Source of the DNA: Alphaproteobacteria bacterium
Lineage (GTDB): Bacteria; Pseudomonadota; Alphaproteobacteria; Rhizobiales; Hyphomicrobiaceae
Length of the DNA: 5,435 nt
Assembly: GCA_024279745.1 (NCBI GenBank)
Contig: JAJRRE010000046.1
Span: 1 to 5,435 of the forward strand
Reading direction: 5' to 3'
The notes under the pieces were generated by a model. It was given only the letters and a program-made list of their open reading frames with translations, had not been told where the DNA came from and did no database searches. The first letter of the stretch is position 1; each line of letters begins with the position of its first letter. Shown here piece after piece: positions 1 to 5,420 of this stretch. A program made the translations under genes and the position numbers.

Positions 1-136
1 GCGTCGGGAAATCGGGCTGACCAATACCCAGATTGATGATATCGCGCCCTTGCGCCTGCAGCTCGCCCGCGCGCGCCAATACACTAAAGGCGCTTTCAGT
101 TCCCAACCGGTCAAGCGATGGCGCGAGTTTCAGCAC
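1..136 (-). CDS. Class I/II PLP-dependent aminotransferase, N-terminal part only (cut by window edge)
   Basis: Only the first 45 codons are present; the gene continues beyond position 1. The text begins (V/M)LKLAPSLDRLGTESAF and continues through a helix rich in Ala, Arg and Gln to NLGIGQPDFPT. That last segment is the N-terminal signature of class I/II (aspartate/aromatic-type) aminotransferases, the conserved loop near the substrate site; the catalytic PLP lysine lies outside the window. The start is taken as GTG at 136-134 because an in-frame TAA (142-140) lies just upstream and a good Shine-Dalgarno GAGGG (147-143) sits 6 nt before it. Such proteins transfer amino groups between an amino acid and a 2-oxo acid in the cytoplasm. 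The substrate cannot be decided from this fragment. The gene has its own ribosome site and lies 89 bp downstream of the Imm10-like gene on the same strand. Confidence 0.8.
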   Translation of the reverse strand, partial: MLKLAPSLDRLGTESAFSVLARAGELQAQGRDIINLGIGQPDFPT

Positions 137-142
137 GGGTTA

Positions 143-147
143 CCCTC
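143..147 (-). promoter_or_regulatory. Shine-Dalgarno site for the aminotransferase
   Basis: On the minus strand this reads GAGGG, 6 nt before the GTG at 136. Together with the in-frame stop at 140-142 it supports a GTG start. Confidence 0.6.
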
Positions 148-203
148 ATTCAATGATGTTCGCGCGCCCAGTGATCTTTGCGCGCCAAGTCCCGCGTCCA
201 TAA

Positions 204-220
204 CGCCCGGTATTTGGGCG
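204..220. repeat. Small hairpin just after the Imm10-like gene
   Basis: CGCCC (204-208) pairs with GGGCG (216-220) around a 7-nt loop, starting about 5 bp past the stop of the small minus-strand gene. The stem is short and no clear U-run follows on the minus strand, so it is at best a weak terminator or attenuating structure. The rest of 137-225 shows no gene. Confidence 0.2.
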
Positions 221-225
221 AGTAC

Positions 226-615
226 TTAATCGCCAATGATCTTCAACGTGCCGTCAGGGCCCAGGATTTCACCAAGCAAATCGGCAACCTGCGTCAGTTT
301 ATTGCGGTCGATTTCATAGATCACGATAAATTCGCGGTCGGGAATATCCGGTGCCTTATCGGTGTTGATCTTGAAGGTGATGCGGTCCGAGCGCAATGTG
401 ATCTGCTCAATACAGCCATAGCCGGAGCGTTCCTCGTCGCCAAATTCGAAATAGGGTTCGGCGACAATGTCAGCGGGAATGTCCTTGCCGGTTTTCAAAA
501 TTCGCATGACCACGATAAAATCGTGAACCACATCACTGCCGTCGGCAAAGCCCACCATGATGTGCTCGTCGGTCTTTTCCGTGTGGATATTTTGGGCGGC
601 AAATTTGATCGTCAT
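226..615 (-). CDS. Small protein resembling immunity protein Imm10 (polymorphic-toxin antidote family)
   Basis: This encodes 129 residues starting MTIKFAAQNIH, with no signal peptide or membrane segment. It is acidic and reads as alternating beta strands. Seen: a segment near residues 20-25 (MVGFADG), an F/Y-E-F strand followed by EERSGYGCIEQITL (about residues 68-82), an RSDRITFKI strand, and a final helix KLTQVADLLGEIL. From memory of the family, Imm10 proteins share this order: an 'xxGFAD' start, a 'YxE...SGYGGI' centre, an 'R..I.' strand and a closing amphipathic helix. The assignment is by pattern, not by search. Imm10 members are thought to neutralise toxin domains in the cytoplasm; no intact toxin gene is visible here. 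The ATG at 615 is chosen because family-like text begins there and GGGAG lies about 11 nt upstream. The frame stays open upstream to about 1004 with no nearby ATG. A plain hypothetical protein is the alternative. Confidence 0.5.
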   Translation of the reverse strand: MTIKFAAQNIHTEKTDEHIMVGFADGSDVVHDFIVVMRILKTGKDIPADIVAEPYFEFGDEERSGYGCIEQITLRSDRITFKINTDKAPDIPDREFIVIYEIDRNKLTQVADLLGEILGPDGTLKIIGD

Positions 616-1004
616 TGTCGCGGGGTCTCCCTCTGGGTCGCTCACATTGGTCGAAATGTTTTGACTGGCGGTTGCGGCGCCGTCAAGGCATAGGGTGCGC
701 CTGGGAGCTGTGACAGAATAGTGGCTGAGCGTCCAAAAGCTGGCAATATAGGCGCCATTTTTGATCGACGTTATATCCCAGCATTTTGGCGGCGGCGGCG
801 GACGCGGTGCCGTTGGGCAGACGTTCCTCTGAGACCGGAGCTGCAGTTTTGAGGGGCAAGTCTTTGGCCAGGCTGCCCGCCCGAATGGCGCGGTATCAGT
901 GCTGCTAAAGCCCCATTGCACATCTTCGCGCATAAGCCCATGCAACATGGCAGGACCAAATGAGCGCAGAATTTTATGGAATGCGCTGCTGAAGGGGAGG
1001 CGTG
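616..1004 (-). pseudogene. Possible decayed gene upstream of the Imm10-like gene (frame-disrupted coding trace)
   Basis: This 390-bp stretch between divergent genes has no convincing intact ORF, but the minus strand carries protein-like text that moves between frames. In the frame of the Imm10-like gene it reads AFHKILRSFGPAMLHGLM and continues to QWGFSSTDTAPFGRA (about 985-875). A second frame then reads GSLAKDLPLKTAAPVSEERL followed by PNGTASAAAAKMLGY (about 880-770). From about 770 to 616 the first frame again looks coding (KNGAYIASFWTLSHYSV, then LCLDGAATASQN). Codons with C or G in the third position follow the same switches. This suggests two frameshifts in one ancestral gene, or sequencing indels near the C-rich run at 875-883 and near 770-790. 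I do not recognise the family. It could be non-coding DNA that reads well by chance. Confidence 0.3.
991..1000 (+). promoter_or_regulatory. Strong Shine-Dalgarno site that fixes the crotonase start
   Basis: GAAGGGGAGG ends 7 nt before ATG at 1008. A GTG at 1002 is in frame but only 1 nt from this site, too close for initiation, so ATG 1008 is preferred. Confidence 0.7.
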
Positions 1005-1007
1005 ATT

Positions 1008-1946
1008 ATGCCAGGACCAAACCCAGCCGGGGCGGCGACGGGTGAACTGCTGTATGAGGTGAGCGGCGCAGTCGGTGTGGTCACTTTCAATCGGCCAAAT
1101 CAACGCAATGCCCTGACTTTCGCCATGTATGACGAATTGGCGCGGATCTGCCGCTCATTAACCGTTGGCGGTGATGTCAAAGCACTTGTTCTGACCGGTG
1201 CTGGCGCAAAGGCCTTCGCTTCGGGAACGGATATTTCGCTGTTCCGCCAGTTTCGCTCCGGCGCCGATGGTACGCAATATGAAGAGCACATGGAAAGCGT
1301 AATGGCGGCGGTAGAAGAATGTGCAGTGCCGACAATTGCCGCGCTTGGCGGTGCCTGCACCGGCGGCGGCGCCGTGATTGCAGCATGTTGCGACATTCGG
1401 ATCGCGGCGCCCGATCTCAAATTCGGTTTTCCTATTGCCAGGACTTTGGGCAATTGTTTGTCAGCACAAAACCTGTCGCGGCTGGTTGCGCTGTTCGGGT
1501 TCGCGCGCACCAAGGAATTGATTTTTCTGTCCCGTTTGATGGACGCACGCGAAGCGCTTGGTATCGGCCTGATCGCAGAAATTGTCGACGTTGAGAGCTC
1601 ATCTGATCGGAGGGGCGGAAGTGGCCATGATGAGACGAGCGGGCATGACAGCAGGGGCGGACAAGATAAATTGTCGGCGCGGGCGCTGGAACTGGCGACG
1701 CAAATGAGCGAGCTGGCACCGCTGACGTTATATGCGACCAAACATATGGCGACGCGGTTGCGCCAGGGCGAAGGCTTGAGCCGAAGACTGGCAAGCAATG
1801 ATGAGGGGCAGGGTCGGCGGCAAGCGCCGGAGCGAAATAGCGTACAAGACCGGGACCTGATCGAGCTGTGTTATGGCAGCGACGATTTTCGCAGCGGCGT
1901 AGAAGCATTTTTGGCCAAGCGCAAACCCACATGGCGTGGACGTTAG
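1008..1946 (+). CDS. Crotonase-superfamily (enoyl-CoA hydratase/isomerase-like) protein with two hydrophilic inserts
   Basis: This encodes 312 residues from ATG 1008. The crotonase core is plain: TFNRPNQRNALTFAMYDEL (27-45), first oxyanion-hole segment ASGTDI (71-76), second oxyanion-hole segment GGACTGGGA (114-122) followed by CCDIRIAA, then FGFPIARTLGNCLS (139-152), and the C-terminal DLIELCYGSDDFRSGVEAFL. The family binds acyl-CoA thioesters and stabilises an enolate in the cytoplasm. The two glutamates that act as acid/base in classical enoyl-CoA hydratase align with V123 and about I143 here, so ordinary hydration is doubtful. I recall relatives with the same FGFPIARTLGNCLS text, so the loss is probably a subfamily trait. 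Two polar segments at about 196-222 and 254-280 lengthen the protein beyond the usual 255-270 residues. The gene lies upstream of mmsB on the same strand with a 240-bp gap, so it may be transcribed separately. The exact reaction is not assignable. Confidence 0.85.
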   Translation: MPGPNPAGAATGELLYEVSGAVGVVTFNRPNQRNALTFAMYDELARICRSLTVGGDVKALVLTGAGAKAFASGTDISLFRQFRSGADGTQYEEHMESVMAAVEECAVPTIAALGGACTGGGAVIAACCDIRIAAPDLKFGFPIARTLGNCLSAQNLSRLVALFGFARTKELIFLSRLMDAREALGIGLIAEIVDVESSSDRRGGSGHDETSGHDSRGGQDKLSARALELATQMSELAPLTLYATKHMATRLRQGEGLSRRLASNDEGQGRRQAPERNSVQDRDLIELCYGSDDFRSGVEAFLAKRKPTWRGR

Positions 1947-1976
1947 GACGCCAGGATAGCCAGCACAGTAAAGCAC

Positions 1977-2005
1977 ATTTGGTTTGGCCAACGCCGTGCT
2001 ATATT
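1977..2005 (+). promoter_or_regulatory. Candidate sigma70-type promoter upstream of mmsB
   Basis: TATATT (2000-2005) is a near-consensus -10 box. The best upstream partner is TTTGGT (1978-1983), 16 bp away and a poor -35. Transcription would begin inside or beside the inverted repeat at 2004-2027, leaving a leader of about 170 nt before mmsB. The call is weak because of the poor -35. Confidence 0.22.
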
Positions 2006-2027
2006 TTCGCAAAATGGATTGCGAAAA
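2004..2027. promoter_or_regulatory. Perfect 9-bp inverted repeat (operator or hairpin) between crotonase and mmsB
   Basis: TTTTCGCAA (2004-2012) and TTGCGAAAA (2019-2027) are exact reverse complements around the 6-nt centre AATGGA. The repeat begins 58 bp past the crotonase stop. It could be a repressor operator, because it overlaps a TATATT box, or an RNA hairpin ending crotonase transcription. No U-run follows on the plus strand and the stem is AT-rich, which favours a protein-binding site. No regulator gene is present in the window to match it. Confidence 0.45.
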
Positions 2028-2134
2028 ATCGATCCTTTCAGCTTCTCCAAACAGCGCCTAGACTGATAAGAGCCGATAACGCTGGCGCGCGGATATGGGC
2101 TTTAGTTGAAATCACCGCGGCGCTAAAACGCAAA

Positions 2135-2151
2135 TTGTACAAATCGTACAA
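2135..2151. promoter_or_regulatory. Short palindromic operator candidate close to mmsB
   Basis: TTGTAC (2135-2140) and GTACAA (2146-2151) are exact inverted repeats around AAATC. The centre lies about 44 bp before the mmsB ATG, a typical operator position. TTGTAC could also serve as a weak -35, with GAATAT (2159-2164) as a -10 at 18-bp spacing, but that leaves only a 20-nt leader. The binding protein is unknown. Confidence 0.3.
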
Positions 2152-2186
2152 AACGACAGAATATCAGTTCACAATGGGAGGGCTCC

Positions 2187-3074
2187 ATGGCTCGCATCGG
2201 TTTTATTGGTCTTGGCAATATGGGGTTGCCGATGGCTGCCAATCTGCAAGCGGCGGGGCATGAAGTCAGCGGCTTCGATCTTGCCGCACAGAACATGGAC
2301 GCCGCAGCCGAAAAAGGCGTTGGCAAAGCGGCGTCGGTTGAAGATTGTGCGAGCGATGCGGATTTTGTTTTGACAATGCTGCCGGCGGGCAAGGATACCA
2401 TCGCGGTCTACAGCTCGGGCGTTTTGCAAGCCGCAAAAATGGGCACGGTATTCATAGACTGCTCAACAATAGACGTGACGTCTGCGCGCCGTGCTCATGA
2501 CATGGCTAAGGCAGCCGGCATGGGGTCGCTCGATGCGCCGGTTTCGGGCGGAGTTGGCGGCGCGCAGGCAGGAAGCTTGACCTTCATGGCCGGCGGCAGC
2601 GCGGCGGACTTTGACAAGTCGAAACCCGCTCTTGAAGCCATGGGCAAGCGTATTGTTCATTGCGGCGATGCGGGCGCCGGACAGGCCGCCAAAATTTGCA
2701 ACAACATGATTTTGGGAATTTCAATGATTGGCGTTTGCGAAGCTTTTGTACTGGGTGAGAAGCTGGGGCTTTCCCATCAAGCCTTGTTCGATGTGGCGTC
2801 AACTTCGTCGGGCCAATGCTGGTCGATCACCTCCTATTGCCCGGTGCCCGGACCGGTCCCCGCCAGCCCCGCCAATAATGACTATGAGCCCGGCTTTGCC
2901 GCGCAGCTCATGTTGAAGGATCTGCTGCTATCGCAAGAGGCTGCCAAGGCTGTCGGAGCTGCGACATCAATGGGCGCCGAGGCAGCGCGCCACTATGGCG
3001 AATTCGCTGAAGCGGGGCAGGGCGGTGTCGATTTTTCCGGCATCATTAAGGCTATTCGAGAACGTAATTCTTAG
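2187..3074 (+). CDS. mmsB: 3-hydroxyisobutyrate dehydrogenase
   Basis: This encodes 295 residues, the normal family length. It oxidises 3-hydroxyisobutyrate to methylmalonate semialdehyde with NAD+ in the cytoplasm, a late step of valine breakdown. The N-terminal Rossmann fold shows GFIGLGNMGLPMAANL (5-20) with the GxGxxG cofactor loop. The substrate loop DAPVSGGVGGAQAGSLTFMA is at 116-135. The catalytic lysine is K169 in AKICNNMILG, with N172/N173 beside it, and MLKDLLLS at 242-249 is the conserved C-terminal helix. The segment around 211-233 (CWSITSYCPVPGPV, then PANNDY) is typical of true 3-hydroxyisobutyrate dehydrogenases, as opposed to tartronate semialdehyde reductases or GLYR1-type relatives. 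The start at ATG 2187 has GGGAGGG (2176-2182) 4 nt upstream. The HAD gene follows after 66 bp with no visible terminator, so the two probably share a transcript. Two inverted repeats upstream may be operators. Confidence 0.9.
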   Translation: MARIGFIGLGNMGLPMAANLQAAGHEVSGFDLAAQNMDAAAEKGVGKAASVEDCASDADFVLTMLPAGKDTIAVYSSGVLQAAKMGTVFIDCSTIDVTSARRAHDMAKAAGMGSLDAPVSGGVGGAQAGSLTFMAGGSAADFDKSKPALEAMGKRIVHCGDAGAGQAAKICNNMILGISMIGVCEAFVLGEKLGLSHQALFDVASTSSGQCWSITSYCPVPGPVPASPANNDYEPGFAAQLMLKDLLLSQEAAKAVGAATSMGAEAARHYGEFAEAGQGGVDFSGIIKAIRERNS

Positions 3075-3140
3075 CTTGTTTCGCCGTGAGCTGTTGGGCT
3101 GCCGCTGGAAACCAGTTTTGAAAGCAAAGGTCATTGCACC

Positions 3141-3809
3141 ATGACACAGGTTAAATATTTCGTCTTCGACGCCTATGGCACCTTGTTCGATGTGCATAGC
3201 GCAGCGGCAAAATACAAGGATGAGATCGGCGATGATTGGGACCAGTTGTCGCAAATCTGGCGCACGAAACATCTGGAATATAGCTGGATCTATGGCCGCA
3301 TCGGCGTGCAAAAAACATTTTGGCAATTGACCGGCGATAGTCTCGACTATGCGATCACGGCGGTTGGTGGTGTTTCTGACGGCTTGCGCGATAAACTGCT
3401 CAAAGCTTATCTCACTCTGGATGCTTATGACGAAGTGCCCGAGGTCTTGCGCGAGCTGAAAGAGGCTGGTTTGGTAACCGCCATATTATCCAATGGTGAT
3501 CCCGATATGTTGGACGCCGCTATTCAATCAGCCGGTCTGGCCGATGTGCTCGATGATGCGGTTTCCGTTCACGAAGCCGGTACGTTCAAACCCGATTTCA
3601 AGGTTTATGAATTGGTCACGGCCCGCTATGGCTGCGCGCCCGGTGAGGTCTCATTCCAGTCCTCCAACCGCTGGGATGCAGCAGCGGCGAAAGCCTTTGG
3701 CTTTCAGGTCGCGTGGGTTAACCGCACAGGGCAGGCAGGCGAGTATAATGATCTGCCGCCCGATCAGGAGATCAGTGATTTGCGCCCTTTGCTGGATTTG
3801 ATTGGGTGA
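3141..3809 (+). CDS. Haloacid dehalogenase type II (L-2-haloacid dehalogenase-like) HAD hydrolase
   Basis: This encodes 222 residues, matching L-2-haloacid dehalogenases (about 220-230). The HAD motifs are in order: motif I FDAYGTLFD with nucleophile D10 and T14; the cap-domain segment IWRTKHLEYSWIYGRIG carrying R41; motif II SNGD with S117 and N118; motif III K150 in GTFKPDFKVYE, with Y156; and motif IV FQSSNRWDAAAAKAFGF with S174, N176 and D179. All these residues match the catalytic set known from L-2-haloacid dehalogenase (Asp10, Thr14, Arg41, Ser118, Lys151, Tyr157, Ser175, Asn177, Asp180 in L-DEX YL, allowing one-residue shifts). The family replaces halide of L-2-halo acids with hydroxyl through an aspartyl ester; some members have other or unknown substrates. 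There is no signal peptide. The start ATG 3141 has a modest AAAGG site (3126-3130) 10 nt upstream. It lies 66 bp after mmsB and is probably co-transcribed. Confidence 0.85.
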   Translation: MTQVKYFVFDAYGTLFDVHSAAAKYKDEIGDDWDQLSQIWRTKHLEYSWIYGRIGVQKTFWQLTGDSLDYAITAVGGVSDGLRDKLLKAYLTLDAYDEVPEVLRELKEAGLVTAILSNGDPDMLDAAIQSAGLADVLDDAVSVHEAGTFKPDFKVYELVTARYGCAPGEVSFQSSNRWDAAAAKAFGFQVAWVNRTGQAGEYNDLPPDQEISDLRPLLDLIG

Positions 3810-3919
3810 GGCGGTCCTGGTGAGGGAGGCGGGTGATATCTTAATTGGATTAAAATCGCGGAATCACCGGCGCATGTAATATTGGTGCGATAGATTGGCA
3901 CTATTGCCGGATGACAAAA
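3810..3919. other. Convergent intergenic DNA with weak inverted repeats, no gene
   Basis: This lies between the HAD stop and the terminator hairpin of the opposite gene. GGTGAT (3832-3837) pairs with ATCACC (3863-3868), and inside it TTAAT (3841-3845) pairs with ATTAA (3849-3853). This could form a loose hairpin after the HAD gene, but it is AT-rich and lacks a U-run, so no terminator is claimed for the plus strand. No ORF in this stretch reads like a protein. Confidence 0.3.
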
Positions 3920-3956
3920 TAGTCGGCCGCAGAACTAAGGCGAATGCGGGCGACTA
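3916..3956 (-). terminator. Rho-independent terminator candidate for the VWA gene
   Basis: Positions 3920-3931 pair with 3945-3956 in 11 of 12 positions, with one internal G/G mismatch (3926/3950) and a 13-nt loop. On the minus strand the stem is followed at once by UUUU (3919-3916). It lies about 48 bp past the stop of the minus-strand VWA gene, the expected place. On the plus strand only AATCTT follows, so termination of the HAD transcript there would be weaker. Confidence 0.55.
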
Positions 3957-4003
3957 ATCTTGCTCCATGGCTGGCACAGAGACGGCGAAACCTGACTATG
4001 GCG

Positions 4004-5410
4004 TTAATATTTCAATTTTGCACCTTGTCGATTGCTTTGATCAACGCGCATCTGTTTGCGGACCGCGCCCCATTTTTTGCGATCGGTTATAGCAGCGGCT
4101 TGGCTGCGACTACTGGCAGTCAGGTCCATTAGACGTTTAGATCTAATCTTGTAACGCTTTTGCCCGGCTTCAAGACTTGTAGCATTTTGCCGAAGCAGTT
4201 TTTGGGCTTCCAGGACGCGGCCCTTGTCACGCAAGAGAATTACCTTTTCATAGCGCTGGCGCGCCTCCAGTTCCAAAATTGGCTCCATGACTTTGGGGTC
4301 GATGCTGGCGGTAATCTCTTTTTCATCGCCGCTGAAACGTCCGCGCACAGCGCCTTGAACCGAGTGACGCGAGCCGTCAGGCGCGGTATATCTCACGGTG
4401 ATATTGGCAAGCTCAATTTCACCAACCGCAACGTCGGCGGCGATTTTCAACTCCAGTTGCAAGGAAAACTCCGATGTCGAATAGACTTGATTGAGTTTAA
4501 TGGTTGTGCGGCTCCCCTTGATGTCGCCGCGCCGTCCGAGCGTGCGCAATGGCGTTACGCCGCCTCGGGTTTCAATGATAACTTCGATGTCATGCGCGGC
4601 GACCGACATAACGTCGTCAAATTCGGCATTAAAAATTTTAACTAGGTCGTCGCCAGTTTGGGCAAATGCATGATTGCCGTCGCTTGCCGATGCCAACTGT
4701 GCCATGAGATCTTCATTGTAGCCACGGCCAAGACCAATGGTTGTAACGGATATACCGTCACTGCCCAGACGGCGGCCCAACTCGGTAAACTCAGATGGGC
4801 GGCGGGGGCCGACATTGGCCTGGCCGTCGGACATTAATATCACCCGGCTGGGCTGGCCGGCGCGTTTATACCGACGTAATTGCCGCGCCGCCGCTTTAAC
4901 CGCCGCATAAATAGCCGTCTGTCCGCCCGTACGCACGCTGTTGATGCGCGATCGGAAATAGGAATGATCTTCGACGCGCTGCGCGGGAATGAGCGTGTTT
5001 ACTCGGTTGTTGAAGACGACAACGGAAGCGGCATCGCGGATGCCAAGCCGGTTGATTGCCATGATTGCGGCTTCGCGAGCCTTGATGATTTTTGAACCAG
5101 CCATGGAACCGGAGCGGTCGATGACCAGAGCCACGTTGACCGGATTGCGCTCCTTGTCCTGAGGTAGGGGGCGGCCTTTAATACCGATGCGCAAATAAAC
5201 AGTTTGAGTTTTGTTTTGAGTAAGCACGCGCTGGCTTAGCCGGCTAGCGAGTGCGACACCGCCTTCGCCGGCCTGTGCTGCAAAAGGCAGGGTCAGAAGC
5301 GCCGCACTCAGTGCGCCAATCAGTAATGTGCCAGGCCGTGCAGCCGTGGAAGAAATATTGGATCGAATGCCAGAGGGTTTGGATTTTGTTCTAAAAAAAT
5401 TATAGGTCAT
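4004..5410 (-). CDS. Exported von Willebrand factor type A (VWA) domain protein with intact MIDAS site
   Basis: This encodes 468 residues. A basic 27-residue lead (several K/R) is followed by a hydrophobic stretch, TLLIGALSAALLTLPFAAQA (28-47). A signal-peptidase cleavage after A47 (AQA|GEG) is likely, so the protein probably acts in the periplasm or outside the cell. The VWA domain spans about 91-265. Its metal-ion-dependent adhesion site is complete: D98-x-S100-x-S102 (VIDRSGSM), T165 (TGGQTAIY) and D195 (LMSDGQANVG). After it comes a beta-rich region (about 270-360; EVIIETRGG and similar strands), then a basic helical tail (375-468) rich in K, R, Q and E. Bacterial VWA proteins of this kind usually bind partner proteins through a divalent metal; the partner here is unknown. 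The start ATG 5410 has GAGG (5420-5417) 6 nt upstream, and no other start precedes the signal sequence. It converges with the HAD gene and is unrelated by context. Confidence 0.85.
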   Translation of the reverse strand: MTYNFFRTKSKPSGIRSNISSTAARPGTLLIGALSAALLTLPFAAQAGEGGVALASRLSQRVLTQNKTQTVYLRIGIKGRPLPQDKERNPVNVALVIDRSGSMAGSKIIKAREAAIMAINRLGIRDAASVVVFNNRVNTLIPAQRVEDHSYFRSRINSVRTGGQTAIYAAVKAAARQLRRYKRAGQPSRVILMSDGQANVGPRRPSEFTELGRRLGSDGISVTTIGLGRGYNEDLMAQLASASDGNHAFAQTGDDLVKIFNAEFDDVMSVAAHDIEVIIETRGGVTPLRTLGRRGDIKGSRTTIKLNQVYSTSEFSLQLELKIAADVAVGEIELANITVRYTAPDGSRHSVQGAVRGRFSGDEKEITASIDPKVMEPILELEARQRYEKVILLRDKGRVLEAQKLLRQNATSLEAGQKRYKIRSKRLMDLTASSRSQAAAITDRKKWGAVRKQMRVDQSNRQGAKLKY

Positions 5411-5416
5411 TTCATG

Positions 5417-5420
5417 CCTC
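5417..5420 (-). promoter_or_regulatory. Shine-Dalgarno site for the VWA gene
   Basis: On the minus strand this reads GAGG, 6 nt before the ATG at 5410. A second ATG at 5414 overlaps it but reaches a stop after two codons, so 5410 is the working start. The promoter lies beyond the window edge. Confidence 0.55.

Noticed and set aside
178..693. A 171-codon plus-strand ORF
   Set aside because: It lies opposite the Imm10-like gene, whose minus-strand text has strand/helix patterning and C/G-ending codons. The plus reading has no recognisable motif and no ribosome site.
1100..1798. A 232-codon minus-strand ORF opposite the crotonase
   Set aside because: It is the antisense shadow of a clear crotonase, and is Ser/Ala/Pro-rich with no domain.
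1946..2187. A small protein or RNA gene in the gap before mmsB
   Set aside because: No short ORF with a ribosome site reads like a protein, and no tRNA-like or riboswitch-like fold was seen. Only the two inverted repeats stand out.
1868..2263. A plus-strand ORF spanning the crotonase end and mmsB start
   Set aside because: It is out of frame with both recognised genes it overlaps, and the text is not protein-like.
2967..3326. A 119-codon minus-strand ORF across the mmsB-HAD junction
   Set aside because: It overlaps the ends of two well-supported plus-strand genes and shows no family pattern.
3944..4132. A 62-codon plus-strand ORF with a hydrophobic middle
   Set aside because: It overlaps the terminator hairpin and the 3' end of the VWA gene antisense, and has no ribosome site. 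The hydrophobic run is not enough to call a membrane peptide.
4160..4645. A 161-codon plus-strand ORF inside the VWA region
   Set aside because: It is the antisense of the VWA domain protein, whose MIDAS motifs make the minus strand certain.
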